Positions 16,029 to 24,798 of a stretch of 64,000 bases of DNA are shown here, in pieces; positions within the stretch are counted from its first letter, which is position 1; each line of letters starts with the position of its first letter. Position numbers and translations under genes: made by a program. The notes beneath the pieces were generated by a model that was not told the DNA's origin, ran no database searches, and saw only the letters and a program-made list of their open reading frames with translations. The DNA lies in NCBI RefSeq assembly GCF_017356035.1, contig NZ_JAFIQX010000005.1, forward strand, positions 159,368 through 223,367. Direction: 5' to 3'. Source of the stretch: Longitalea luteola. GTDB lineage: Bacteria > Bacteroidota > Bacteroidia > Chitinophagales > Chitinophagaceae.

Positions 16029-17354
16029 TTACTGTTTTATCACAGTTTTACTAAACATGTCCTGCCCGCTTTTATAAACAATATGGTACAGGCCGCTTGT
16101 AAATCCACTCATATCTACGTTTGAAATAACCGCATTGGCAGATAATCTTATATCTCTCATCAGCTGGCCGTTGACGCCTGTAATTTGAATATGACCATTC
16201 GCGCCGGCTTTCGGGTGCTGGATCATCAGTATATTTTTCACCGGGTTAGGCGACAGGCTGATATGCATACTGAGCCTGCTCCTGAGACTAATGATATAAC
16301 TCAGTTTATAGGTGCCGTCTGTTTCAACCATTTTCAATCTGTAGTAGCTATGCTCAGCAACAGGTTGTATATCGGTAAAGCTGTAGGTGCTCAAATTGGC
16401 AGCTTTCACTGAACCGATAGCTTTATAAGTTCTGCCATCCGTGCTTTTTTCTATGATGTAGCTGGTTATGCCGCTTTCTTCTTCAGTATTCCAGATCAGT
16501 TTTGTGCTGAGGCCCTCTTCGCTGGCATTAAAGCTGGTGAGGCGAACGGGCAGGGGAGCGCCGGCGGGGTTCAGGAAGTTCCAGGCGTCAGCTGAAGTAG
16601 CGGCATACGTTACCCGGAAACCATCAAAAGAAGCATTGGGTGAATCTTCGTCATGGCTTTGCGCTATTCCCATGGCATTGATGGTAGAACCAAAGTTTAC
16701 TTCATTACCATTGAGCATAGCGGCGCCGGTGACGCCTGTAGCCGTGGTTGTAGACGGTTCAGTAGAGAGGTCTGGATTTACCCACAGATAAGCATTGTCG
16801 TTATCGTTACCGCCCTGGGAGATGGTGTATCTGATAACTATTAAATAGGTTGTATTAAAGGTATAAGCCGCGCTCGTGGATGTATAAACAGGCGCCGTTT
16901 CGTCCCCGGTGGCAATACCAAACTGGAGCTCACCGTTAGCGCTTTGTTCCTGCGCAATGAAAAATCTTAACGGCCGGTCAGCATCGCCGGTATTGAAAAG
17001 TGCAATGCTGTGATCGGGGCTTTCATTCAACAGCTCTGCGTTCGACACCCGCACTACAAAGCTCATATAGAATGTTTGGCCACTGGAAGTAGATACGCCT
17101 GTAAAGCATCTATAGGGATCTTTACCGTTCTCTGTGGCTACAGTTATGTATTCCGAGCCACTGGTATAACCCGGATAGATCAACGGGGAAGTGTTGGCAA
17201 CCTGTACATCAGGAGTGCCTGTAGTTGTTGTCCAGCTACCCTGGGTTCCCAGGTCGCCTGTGTTATAGCCGGTAAAGTTTTCAAAAAATGCAATTTGTGC
17301 ATTTGAGGTAATGGCAATAGCAGATACCATGACTAAAGAGTAGATCTTTTTCAT
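16029..17354 (-). CDS. Secreted protein with type IX sorting domain
   Basis: 441 residues, signal MKKIYSLVMVSAIAITSNAQ. The N-terminal part (FFENFTGYNTGDLGTQGSW to about residue 265) looks like a concanavalin/laminin-G type beta-sandwich. A fibronectin-III-like stretch follows (VRLTSFNASEEGLSTKLIWN, SYYRLKMVETDGTYKLSYI). The last 80 residues form a type A sorting domain: LSPNPVKNILMIQHP, VNGQLMRDIRL, FTSGLYHIVYKSG, ending in a basic segment. This predicts export through the type IX system and anchoring at the surface. Ligand unknown. Confidence 0.85.
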   Translation of the reverse strand: MKKIYSLVMVSAIAITSNAQIAFFENFTGYNTGDLGTQGSWTTTTGTPDVQVANTSPLIYPGYTSGSEYITVATENGKDPYRCFTGVSTSSGQTFYMSFVVRVSNAELLNESPDHSIALFNTGDADRPLRFFIAQEQSANGELQFGIATGDETAPVYTSTSAAYTFNTTYLIVIRYTISQGGNDNDNAYLWVNPDLSTEPSTTTATGVTGAAMLNGNEVNFGSTINAMGIAQSHDEDSPNASFDGFRVTYAATSADAWNFLNPAGAPLPVRLTSFNASEEGLSTKLIWNTEEESGITSYIIEKSTDGRTYKAIGSVKAANLSTYSFTDIQPVAEHSYYRLKMVETDGTYKLSYIISLRSRLSMHISLSPNPVKNILMIQHPKAGANGHIQITGVNGQLMRDIRLSANAVISNVDMSGFTSGLYHIVYKSGQDMFSKTVIKQ

Positions 17355-17623
17355 TTCAATTGATTTTGGATAAATAAAAATTAGGGATGGCCCCAGAGGA
17401 ATTGGAGGAAATGCTTTTCTGCTACGTTTGTAGAAAAGATTACAGGGAGGTCTTCAAAAGGATGAATGAAAAGAAATATCTTTTGAAGGTTATGATTTGG
17501 TAATGGTGGAGTTTCTAAAGGATGTGTGGTAGAAGTAAGCTGGTGTAAAAGTATAATGCGTTTTTTTGAGATGCAATAGGGCCTGGGCTTTCTTGATATT
17601 GATCAAACCTGCGCTACATACGC
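17355..17623. other. Gene-free upstream region of the sorted secreted protein
   Basis: No gene seen. It contains two small inverted repeats, CTTTTCT...AGAAAAG (around 17415-17437) and CTTCAAAAG...CTTTTGAAG (around 17452-17486), which may be leader hairpins of the minus-strand gene. No clear promoter boxes. Confidence 0.5.
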
Positions 17624-17750
17624 GTTCAAAGTTTAAAGTTCATAGTTCAAAGTTCATAGTTCAAAGTTCATAGTTCAAAGTTCATAGTTAATTGTTCAAC
17701 TATGAACTTATGAACTAAATAACTGAGGAACTGAATAACTGAATAACTAT
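17624..17750. repeat. Inverted array AGTTCATAGTTCAA / AACTGAATAACTG
   Basis: The left arm repeats GTTCATA and GTTCAAA seven-base words; the right arm has ACTATGAACTTATGAACT followed by 8-base words AACTGAAT, AACTGAAT. The two arms are mutually inverted. The right end contains the TAG stop of the YpdA-like gene. Confidence 0.88.
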
Positions 17751-18730
17751 TCATTAAGCAACTTCTTCCTGATAGACTTCATGATCAGCTCGGCATGCTC
17801 GCGGCTGTTCTCGATAAACCATACATGCGTATTCATGCCGCCGCAAACCACACCGGCCAGGTAAATATTCGGCATATTCGTTTCCATGGTCTCGGGGTTG
17901 TATACAGGCTGCAGCACTTCATCATCCGATAACTGGATGCCTACCTGTTGCAAAAAACTACAGTTGGGCTGATAGCCGGTCATGGCGATCACATAATCGT
18001 TATCAATGGTTACCATTCCATCGGGCGTAAGAATGTCTACCTCTTTTTCGCGAATGGCCTTTAACGTTGAGTTGGTATATGCTTTAATGCTGCCTTCTTT
18101 AATGCGGTTTTCGATATCGGGCTTTACCCAGTATTTCACCCGTTTCCCAATGCCTTCATGGCGAATGACCATACTTACCTCGGCGCCCTTACGCCAGGTT
18201 TCCAGGGCTGCATCAACCGCCGAGTTATTGGCACCAACGACCAGTACTTTATGCATGGCATAGAAATGCGGGTCTTTGTAATAGTGAACCACCTTGGGCA
18301 GGTCTTCCCCGGGGATATTCATCATGACGGGAATATCATAAAATCCGGTGGCGATCACCACAAACGTAGCCAGATAGGTTTGTTTAGTGGTAATTACCTG
18401 GTACTTACCATTGGTGCCGGTAATGTCTTTTACTTCTTCCTGCAGGTGAATGGTGAGTTTTTTGCTGGTAGCAACCCGCCGGAAATATTCCAGGGCTTCT
18501 GGCCGGGTTGGTTTAATGTTGTTGCTTACAAAAGGAATACCGCCGATCTCCAGTTTATCGGATGTAGAGAAGAACGTCATATTGATGGGGTAATGGTAAA
18601 GTGAGTTCACCAGGCACCCTTTTTCCAGTATGCAATAATGTAAACCTGCTTTTTTCGCTTCCAGGGCACAGGCCAAACCAATAGGTCCACCCCCCACGAT
18701 AATAATGTCAAATTGATTGGTTGAATTCAT
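17747..18730 (-). CDS. ypdA: YpdA-like FAD/NAD(P) reductase
   Basis: 327-residue flavoprotein of the thioredoxin-reductase superfamily, closest by memory to YpdA, the bacillithiol disulfide reductase. It has the N-terminal FAD motif DIIIVGGGPIGLACALEA, a second Rossmann motif VLVVGANNSAVDAALE near residue 165 for NADPH, and ATGFYDIPVMMNIPGEDLPK between. There is no CxxC thioredoxin-reductase redox pair, as expected for YpdA. Bacillithiol use in this organism is inference. The stop codon lies at the edge of the upstream repeat element. Confidence 0.85.
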   Translation of the reverse strand: MNSTNQFDIIIVGGGPIGLACALEAKKAGLHYCILEKGCLVNSLYHYPINMTFFSTSDKLEIGGIPFVSNNIKPTRPEALEYFRRVATSKKLTIHLQEEVKDITGTNGKYQVITTKQTYLATFVVIATGFYDIPVMMNIPGEDLPKVVHYYKDPHFYAMHKVLVVGANNSAVDAALETWRKGAEVSMVIRHEGIGKRVKYWVKPDIENRIKEGSIKAYTNSTLKAIREKEVDILTPDGMVTIDNDYVIAMTGYQPNCSFLQQVGIQLSDDEVLQPVYNPETMETNMPNIYLAGVVCGGMNTHVWFIENSREHAELIMKSIRKKLLNE

Positions 18731-18778
18731 TGTGCCAAAGTTAATTCTTAGTTCTTTAGATGTTCAATGCTTACTTGC

Positions 18779-18953
18779 GTGATATGTATTCTCAGGGTTG
18801 TGGTACATGTTTTTGGTTCCGGGGCCCTGAAAAACAGGAAATCCGCCTGTCATTTGCATTTTGCTCCTGAGCTCCGGAACCTCTACCTGTTAACCTGCAA
18901 CTTGTGTTCCATCATTTGCTGATTTTCCCATTTGCATATTTGCACATTTGCCG
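18779..18953. repeat. Inverted element plus octad array (ATTTGCAT)
   Basis: GGGTTGTGGTACATG and GGTTCCGG on the left face CCGGAACCTCTACC and TTAACCTGCAACTTG on the right. From 18913 the words are octads: ATTTGCTG, ATTTTCCC, ATTTGCAT, ATTTGCAC, ATTTGCCG. It forms the upstream region of the SPFH gene and lies between divergent starts. Confidence 0.75.
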
Positions 18954-18980
18954 TACTTTCATTAATTAAAATTTAATCTT

Positions 18981-19922
18981 ATGGATTTGTTAGCGTCCTA
19001 TTGGTATGTCATTGTGATCATACTCTTTTTATTTGCCGGTTTAAAAACCATCAACCAGGGCTTTGTCGGGGTAGTGACCATGTTTGGTAAATACCGCAGG
19101 GTATTAAACCCTGGCCTGAATTTTTTAATACCCTTCCTGGAACAGATCAGCCGCCGGGTAAGCATCCAGAACCGTTCCGTTGAAATGGAATTTCAGGCGG
19201 TGACTTCTGACCAGGCCAATGTGTATTTTAAAAGCATGTTGCTATACTCGGTGCAGAATGCCGATGAGGAGACCATCAAAAAAGTAGCTTTTAAGTTCCT
19301 GAGCGAGCGCGATCTGATGCAGGCGCTTACCCGAACCATTGAAGGTACCATCAGATCGTTTGTGGCCACAAAGCGCCAGGCCGAGATCCTGGGCCTGCGC
19401 AAAGAGATCGTGGAATATGTAAAAGAACAGATAGACCATTTGCTGGAAGAATGGGGCTATCACCTGCTCGACCTGCAGATCAATGATATTACATTCGATA
19501 AAGCCATTATGGACAGTATGAGCAAAGTAGTGGCCAGTAATAACCTGAAAGCCGCGGCAGAAAATGAAGGGCAGGCCCTGCTGATCACCAAGACCAAATC
19601 GGCCGAAGCGGAGGGGAATGCCATAAAAATAGCGGCTGAGGCTGAACGTACAGCGGCCCAGTTACGCGGTCAGGGAGTAGCGTTGTTCCGTGAAGAAGTA
19701 GCCCGTGGTATGAGCCAGGCTGCCGAGCAAATGAAACAGGCGAACCTCGATACCAATGTGATCCTGTTCAGTATGTGGACAGAAGCCATTAAGAATTTTG
19801 CCGAAGTGGGCAAGGGCAATATTATTTTCCTCGATGGCAGCAGTGAAAGCATGCAGCGCAATATGCAACAGATCATGGCTATGATGCAGATGAAGGGGGA
19901 TACGCATCACGGCCGGAATTAA
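18981..19922 (+). CDS. SPFH/Band 7 (stomatin-like) membrane protein
   Basis: 313 residues. One N-terminal membrane helix (YWYVIVIILFLFAGL) is followed by the Band 7 domain starting TINQGFVGVVTMFGKYRRVL and running to about residue 190. A long Ala/Glu-rich coiled coil follows (AAAENEGQALLITKTKSAEA, AEAERTAAQLRGQGVALFRE), where these proteins oligomerise into ring-like scaffolds. The product probably organises membrane microdomains or regulates membrane proteases. No NfeD-like partner is adjacent. The ExbB/ExbD genes downstream are likely a separate unit. Confidence 0.9.
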   Translation: MDLLASYWYVIVIILFLFAGLKTINQGFVGVVTMFGKYRRVLNPGLNFLIPFLEQISRRVSIQNRSVEMEFQAVTSDQANVYFKSMLLYSVQNADEETIKKVAFKFLSERDLMQALTRTIEGTIRSFVATKRQAEILGLRKEIVEYVKEQIDHLLEEWGYHLLDLQINDITFDKAIMDSMSKVVASNNLKAAAENEGQALLITKTKSAEAEGNAIKIAAEAERTAAQLRGQGVALFREEVARGMSQAAEQMKQANLDTNVILFSMWTEAIKNFAEVGKGNIIFLDGSSESMQRNMQQIMAMMQMKGDTHHGRN

Positions 19923-20064
19923 CGATTTGTTGGCTGTACAATTATGACTATCAGGTGATTCAATTAGCAAACTTTTAAGAAATATTAAATCGTTCGATTC
20001 GTTTTAGGCACACATTTGCCTACATTTACACCATTGTTGAGTTTTTACTTTCAAACTATTAAAA

Positions 20065-20778
20065 ATGAATTGGTTTTTTTTACAAGTTACCAATCCCGCT
20101 ACCACATCCGTCGCCGATTCTTTAGCAAGAGCCACTCCAGCTGGCGCACAGGACGCTCAAACCATGAATGTAATGGAGCTCCTGGCAAATGGCGGTCCCC
20201 TCATGATTCCCCTGGGATTATTGTTCGTGCTGGCCGTATTCTTCTTTTTCGAAAGGCTTATAGCCATTCGCAAGGCCAGTAAGATAGATCCTAATTTCAT
20301 GTATATTATACGGGATAATATTTTAAGCGGAAATGTATCTGCAGCCCGGTCAATGGCTAAAAATACCCAGAACCCTGTTGCCCGCATCATTGATAAAGGA
20401 TTGCAACGGATCGGCAAACCCATCGATGCCATTGAAAAAAGTATGGAAAATGTAGGCGTTCTTGAAGTGTATAAAATGGAACGTAACCTGTCGGTGCTGT
20501 CACTGGTGTATGGTATTGCACCCATGTTCGGGTTCCTGGGAACTATCTTTGGTATGCTGCAATTGTTCTATAATATCAATGCATCGGGTGAGTTCACCCC
20601 TGCCCAGATCGCCGGTGGTATCTATACGAAAATGATCACCTCGGCGGCTGGTTTGATCATCGGTCTGCTCGCGTATGTAGCATATAACTTCCTCAATGCG
20701 CAGATAGACAAAACGGTGAACCGCATGGAAGTGGCCAAAGCCGAATTCATGGATATCCTGCAGGAACCAACGAGATAG
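20065..20778 (+). CDS. exbB: MotA/TolQ/ExbB proton-channel protein
   Basis: 237-residue inner-membrane channel that forms the proton-driven motor with ExbD/TolR. Three helices are seen: GPLMIPLGLLFVLAVFFFFE after a periplasmic N-terminus, SLVYGIAPMFGFLGTIFGML, and MITSAAGLIIGLLAYVAYNF. The conserved cytoplasmic stretch ENVGVLEVYKMERNLSVLS and the GLLGTV-like GFLGTIFGM motif are present. It drives TonB-dependent import or the Tol/Gld systems; the exact partner is not shown here. ExbD follows after 47 bases. Confidence 0.93.
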   Translation: MNWFFLQVTNPATTSVADSLARATPAGAQDAQTMNVMELLANGGPLMIPLGLLFVLAVFFFFERLIAIRKASKIDPNFMYIIRDNILSGNVSAARSMAKNTQNPVARIIDKGLQRIGKPIDAIEKSMENVGVLEVYKMERNLSVLSLVYGIAPMFGFLGTIFGMLQLFYNINASGEFTPAQIAGGIYTKMITSAAGLIIGLLAYVAYNFLNAQIDKTVNRMEVAKAEFMDILQEPTR

Positions 20779-20825
20779 GTCATGCGATCTTCAACGTTAT
20801 ACATTATACCTTAAACGTTTTTAAA

Positions 20826-21227
20826 ATGAGTATAAGAAGAAGACTCAGAACACACTCGGAGATGCATGCAGGAGCGTTGAACGATATCCTGTTCATCCTG
20901 TTGTTCTTCTTCCTTATTGTATCCACTTTGGCCAATCCGAATGTGATCAAGCTGTCGCAGCCAAAGGCTAAAAGCGATACCAAAGCCAAACAAACGGTTA
21001 TTGTGAATATTAAACCTACCGGTGAATACATCATCAACGGTAAACAGATCTCTATTGAAGAAATGACGGCCTTCATTCAGCCTTATGTGCAGAAAGATTC
21101 AACGCAGGCGACAATAGCGATCAATGCCGACAAAACGGTGCCGCTCGAAAACGTAGTGGCCGTTATGCGTGTGGCCAGAAACCTCGGCGCAAGATCTACT
21201 TTGCTGGTAGACACGAAGACCAATTAG
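20826..21227 (+). CDS. exbD: ExbD/TolR biopolymer transport protein
   Basis: 133-residue single-pass protein paired with the upstream channel. The segment HAGALNDILFILLFFFLIVS contains the membrane helix with the conserved proton-carrying Asp (NDILF). The periplasmic domain (from about residue 45) includes VNIKPTGEYIINGKQISIEE and the typical ATIAINADKTVPLENVVAVM. Length is normal. The TAG stop at 21225-21227 is the first word of the large octad array. Confidence 0.92.
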   Translation: MSIRRRLRTHSEMHAGALNDILFILLFFFLIVSTLANPNVIKLSQPKAKSDTKAKQTVIVNIKPTGEYIINGKQISIEEMTAFIQPYVQKDSTQATIAINADKTVPLENVVAVMRVARNLGARSTLLVDTKTN

Positions 21228-21706
21228 TTAATTAGATAATTAGATGATGTGATAATTTGATAATGGAAAACAAAATACAATTAGCTAATTGGCTAATTAG
21301 CTAATGTGCTAATGTGCTAATGGAATACACAAATGCAATTTGATAATTAGATGATGTGATAATTTGATAATGGAAAACAAAATACAATTAGCTAATTGGC
21401 TAATTGGCTAATGTGCTAATGGAATACACAAATGCAATTAGATAATTAGATGATGTGATAATGTGATAATGGAAAACAAAATACAATTAGCTAATTGGCT
21501 AATTAGCTGATGTGCTAATGGAATACACAAATGCAATTAGATAATTAGATGATGTGATAATTTAATAATGGAAAACAAATACGATTAGCTGATTAGCTGA
21601 TGTGCTAATGGATACAAAAGCTCCTTGATTTATTGGAACTGTATTAATTATCACATTATCAAATTATCACATTATCAAATTATCACATTGGTTTTCATTA
21701 GCACAT
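21225..21706. repeat. Large octad array: four ~99-bp direct repeats plus inverted arm
   Basis: The unit begins GATAATTAGATGATGTGATA at 21235, 21342, 21441 and 21540 (spacings 107, 99, 99). Copy 1 has an extra octad. Each unit carries two blocks of 8-base words, GATAATTA/GATGATGT/GATAATTT and GCTAATTG/GCTAATTA/GCTAATGT, joined by GGAAAACAAAATACAA and GGAATACACAAATGCAA. At 21644-21706 the same words appear inverted (ATTATCAC, ATTATCAA). Both flanking genes end inside it: exbD by its stop and prmC by its last ten codons. No coding potential. Confidence 0.93.
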
Positions 21707-22670
21707 TGGCCTTGATCATCCTGTCTTTCCCCTGAAGATCCTTCTTCACTTCCGCAGCAAACCCTTTCGATTCAAACAGTTTTTTAGTGCTTTCGCCCAG
21801 GTCTTCATGAATTTCAGCAATGAGGGCGCCGCCGGGTAACAAATGCAGTAACGCAAACCGGGCAATGGCCTCATAAAACAACAGCGGATCGTCATTGGGC
21901 ACAAACAATGCCAGGTGTGGTTCGTAGGCCAGTACATGCTGTACCATGCTGCTTTGATCACTTTGCGGGATATAAGGCGGGTTGCTCACGATGAGATCCA
22001 CCGCCGGTAAAGATGGCCAGGTGGCGGTATCCAGAAAATCGGCGTGCAGAAAATGAACGGCAGTTCCATGCGCCGTTGCATTGCGGGCAGCTACCGAGAG
22101 CGCCGCTGCGCTCACATCACAGGAATAGATCTCCGCCTGGGGTAGTTTCTTTTTTAATGCAATGGGTATGCAGCCGCTGCCGGTGCCTATATCAAGTATT
22201 CTGAGGTCGGAAGTAGGAGGTGGGAAGTAAGGCGGGTTTTCATTCTTCTGGTCTCCTGACTTGTCCGCCGGCGCCTTGCCGTAGGTAGATTGCAGGTCGC
22301 CTGTTCCTGGTCCTGTATTTCTTGCTTCATACTTCATACTTCTTGCTTCTGAAAACACCCACTCCACAAGCTCCTCCGTTTCAGGCCGGGGGATAAGCAC
22401 GTTCTCATCAACATAAAAAGACATACCGCAGAACCAGGCCTCGTGCAGCACGTATTGCACCGGTTTATGCGCCAGCAGTTCGCTGGTATATTGCTGCAGC
22501 CTCGTTATTTGCTCAGCCGTCAGGGGCGACTGTTTATACATAATGCGGTCGATCTTCCGCAGGCCGGTAACAGATTCCATCACCCAGTCGGCAATATTGG
22601 CCGCCTCGCGGTTGTCGTACAATGCATACAGGGAAGTCTGCAACTGCTGCTGTGCTTCATGAAGGGTCAT
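21675..22670 (-). CDS. prmC: Release factor glutamine methyltransferase
   Basis: Methylates the Gln of the GGQ motif of peptide-chain release factors. Signatures present: LIPRPETEELVEWV, the SAM motif ILDIGTGSGCIPIALKK, and the catalytic VDLIVSNPPYIPQ. The protein has 331 residues against about 280 expected. The excess is an in-frame repeat element at 22203-22350, between EWVFSE and RILDIG, encoding residues such as SMKYEARNTGPGTGD and PPYFPPPTSD. The last residues, NVLMKTNVII, come from the octad array downstream. The catalytic core is intact, so the inserted loop may be tolerated at the junction of the N-terminal helical domain and the Rossmann domain. Confidence 0.94.
   Translation of the reverse strand: MTLHEAQQQLQTSLYALYDNREAANIADWVMESVTGLRKIDRIMYKQSPLTAEQITRLQQYTSELLAHKPVQYVLHEAWFCGMSFYVDENVLIPRPETEELVEWVFSEARSMKYEARNTGPGTGDLQSTYGKAPADKSGDQKNENPPYFPPPTSDLRILDIGTGSGCIPIALKKKLPQAEIYSCDVSAAALSVAARNATAHGTAVHFLHADFLDTATWPSLPAVDLIVSNPPYIPQSDQSSMVQHVLAYEPHLALFVPNDDPLLFYEAIARFALLHLLPGGALIAEIHEDLGESTKKLFESKGFAAEVKKDLQGKDRMIKANVLMKTNVII
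22203..22350. repeat. Complete inverted-arm element inside prmC
   Basis: The left arm GGTCGGAAGTAGGAGGTGGG is purine-rich; the right arm CTTGCTTCATACTTCATACT is its approximate inverse, with 7-base words (on the minus strand GAAGCAA, GAAGTAT, GAAGTAT, GAAGCAA). A GC-rich centre includes CCGCCGGCGCCTTGCC. About 150 bases, kept in frame; the word family is that of 10862-10970. Confidence 0.87.
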
Positions 22671-22697
22671 AAGGGCAAAGATGAGGGTATTTTAGTG

Positions 22698-22705
22698 TAT
22701 ATTTG
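22698..22705 (+). promoter_or_regulatory. Bacteroidota -7 box for ribD (TATATTTG)
   Basis: Exact TAnnTTTG upstream of ribD; the reverse strand nearby has CATCTTTG for prmC (22672-22680 region). No clear -33 TTG. Transcription from here would include the repeat element 22718-22821 in the ribD leader. Confidence 0.4.
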
Positions 22706-22717
22706 CGGCTTTAATTT

Positions 22718-22821
22718 GGTTTCAGGTTACTGGTTTCAGGTTGCATGGATTGCATGTTGTGCCCATTTTTTGAGTTTCGGAAATATAGCCCTGTAACTTG
22801 TACCTGGAACTTGTAACACTT
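22718..22821. repeat. Inverted heptad element upstream of ribD
   Basis: The left arm GGTTTCAGGTTACTGG, GGTTTCAGGTTGCATGG and the right arm CCTGTAACTTGTACCTGG, AACTTGTAACACTTG are inverted. It fills the prmC-ribD gap, and the last bases overlap the probable TTG start of ribD. Confidence 0.85.
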
Positions 22822-23902
22822 GAATAGTCACGACCAGTCTCCATTGAACACGCACGAATCGTATATGCAACGTTGTATCCAGCTGGCCGCACAGGCAGCA
22901 GGATACGTAGCGCCCAACCCGATGGTGGGGGCCGTGCTGGTGCATGAAGGCCGCATTATAGGGGAGGGGTACCATCAGGTATATGGCGGTCCGCACGCAG
23001 AAGTGCATTGTGTAAATTCGGTAAGGGAGGCAGACAGGCATTTGATCCCCCAATCGGTAATGTATGTGTCGCTGGAGCCCTGTGCTCATTTCGGCAAAAC
23101 ACCGCCCTGTGCCGACCTGATCATTGAAAAAAAGATCCCCGAGGTGGTGATCGGTGTACGTGATCCCTTTAAACAGGTTGATGGCAAAGGGGTCGAGAAA
23201 TTGCAGGCTGCCGGTGTACGGGTTACCATGGGCGTATTGGAGCAGGATTGCAAAACCCTCAATAAACGGTTCATTACTTTTCATAAACAGCACCGCCCGT
23301 ATATAATTTTAAAATGGGCACAAACGGCCAATGGAAAAATGGCCGGTGAAGCTGGTGCTGAACGGCTGTTGATCAGCAATGCGTTCACTAACCGGCTGGT
23401 GCATAAGTGGCGCAGCGAGGAAGCGGCGATCCTCGTAGGCACCAATACCGCCCTGTTCGATGATCCGGCACTGACCACCCGGTTGTGGAAGGGACCTGAT
23501 CCCGTGCGGCTGGTGGTAGATATGAACCTGCGGCTGCCCTCATCCTTACAGTTATTTAACGGCCAGGTGCGTACGATCGTTTTTAACAGCCTGCAGCATC
23601 AGGAAAAGGATAACCTGATGTATTACCAGGTAACGCAGGACGTAAACCTGGTTCACCAGGTGCTGCAGGCGCTGTACCAGTTGAAGATCCAGAGTGTGCT
23701 GGTTGAAGGCGGCGCTCAATTGCTGCAGTCATTCATCGATGAAAGCTTGTGGGACGAAATTCGGGTGATCACCAATAATGAACTGGTGGTGCCGCATGGA
23801 TTACCTGCCCCCCGTATGCATACCGGCCGGCTGCTGCAACAGGAAACATTGTATTCAGATTCACTCCAATATTTTGTGAACCCGCAAACCCTGGTTCAGT
23901 GA
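22820..23902 (+). CDS. ribD: Bifunctional riboflavin deaminase-reductase
   Basis: Catalyses two steps of riboflavin synthesis: pyrimidine deamination, then ribosyl side-chain reduction. The deaminase domain has GGPHAEVHC (zinc His and catalytic Glu) and SLEPCAHFGKTPPCADLI (two zinc Cys), followed by GVRDPFKQVDGKG. The reductase domain begins PYIILKWAQTANGKMAG and contains VLVEGGAQLLQSFIDE. Length 360 with the TTG at 22820, 345 with the ATG at 22865. Homologs carry a few residues before the YMQRC segment, so a start upstream of 22865 is likely; the TTG lies in the right arm of a repeat element, which may have replaced the native 5' end. The transporter gene overlaps by four bases. Confidence 0.93.
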   Translation: MNSHDQSPLNTHESYMQRCIQLAAQAAGYVAPNPMVGAVLVHEGRIIGEGYHQVYGGPHAEVHCVNSVREADRHLIPQSVMYVSLEPCAHFGKTPPCADLIIEKKIPEVVIGVRDPFKQVDGKGVEKLQAAGVRVTMGVLEQDCKTLNKRFITFHKQHRPYIILKWAQTANGKMAGEAGAERLLISNAFTNRLVHKWRSEEAAILVGTNTALFDDPALTTRLWKGPDPVRLVVDMNLRLPSSLQLFNGQVRTIVFNSLQHQEKDNLMYYQVTQDVNLVHQVLQALYQLKIQSVLVEGGAQLLQSFIDESLWDEIRVITNNELVVPHGLPAPRMHTGRLLQQETLYSDSLQYFVNPQTLVQ

Positions 23903-24783
23903 GCAGTTTATTATTTCTCATTGCCAGTATTATACTTACTGCCTGGTTGACCATTGCCTTTAAAATAGTTGGACGGTTAGGCATCAATAACCTGCAGGCT
24001 ATTGTATATAACTATACAGTGTGCGTAATAACAGGCAGCTTCGTGAACGGTAGTTTTCCGGTGAACGCTTCACTTGTTCAACAACCCTGGTTTTACTGGG
24101 CATTGGTGATGGGCGCCTGTTTTATTTCGATGTTCAACCTGGCGGCTTTTACCGTGCAGAAAATTGGGGTAGCCGCTGCAACGGTTGCCTACAAATTATC
24201 GATGGTAATACCCTTTGTGTTTTCAATTTACCTGTACAACGAAGAAGCTACAGCGTTGAAGATCGCAGGGGTTGCGCTGGCGCTGCTGGCTGTCTGGTTC
24301 ACCACAAGACCCAGTCAGCAGGAAAGAAAAGGCAAAAAGCTATCGTGGGTATTGTGGGCCATGCCGCTCTTGTTGTTTGTGGGCAGCGGCCTGCTCGATG
24401 CCATGATCAAATATGTTGAACAGGCATTTATAAACCCTGCTAACCAGGATGCTTACCTGATCACTGCTTTTTGTGTGGCAGCCAGTATAGGAATAATGCT
24501 GTTATTATTCCTGTTCGTGACCGGCAGGCAAAAAGTGTCGGGTAGAGCAATGGTGGCAGGCATCTGTATCGGTGTGCCGAATTATTTTTCTATCTGGTGT
24601 TTGCTGGGAGCCCTGAAAGGATATGCCCGCAACAGTTCGGCCATTATTCCCATTAATAACATGGGAATTGTATTGTTCACGGCCATGGTGGCCTGGCTGG
24701 TCTTTAAAGAAAAGCTGTCGGCCATCAACTGGCTCGGAATTGTTCTGTCGCTGGTCGCTATCGCATTGATCGCCTATGGATAG
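23899..24783 (+). CDS. EamA/DMT-family transporter
   Basis: 294 residues with about ten hydrophobic helices in two halves, the pattern of drug/metabolite transporters (EamA). The GTG start overlaps the ribD stop (GTGA), so the two are translationally coupled. Helices include SSLLFLIASIILTAWLTIAF, LALLAVWFTT and a last INWLGIVLSLVAIALIAYG; the second half has a typical KEKLSAINWLGIV ending. Coupling to ribD suggests, but does not show, export of a flavin-related compound. Confidence 0.82.
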   Translation: MSSLLFLIASIILTAWLTIAFKIVGRLGINNLQAIVYNYTVCVITGSFVNGSFPVNASLVQQPWFYWALVMGACFISMFNLAAFTVQKIGVAAATVAYKLSMVIPFVFSIYLYNEEATALKIAGVALALLAVWFTTRPSQQERKGKKLSWVLWAMPLLLFVGSGLLDAMIKYVEQAFINPANQDAYLITAFCVAASIGIMLLLFLFVTGRQKVSGRAMVAGICIGVPNYFSIWCLLGALKGYARNSSAIIPINNMGIVLFTAMVAWLVFKEKLSAINWLGIVLSLVAIALIAYG

Positions 24784-24798
24784 TGTACCCGCAGTCAG

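Noticed and set aside
21235-21640. CRISPR-like direct repeats at ~99-base spacing
   Set aside because: The whole unit repeats, there are no unique spacers of even length, and no cas genes are near. It is a tandem array of octad units.
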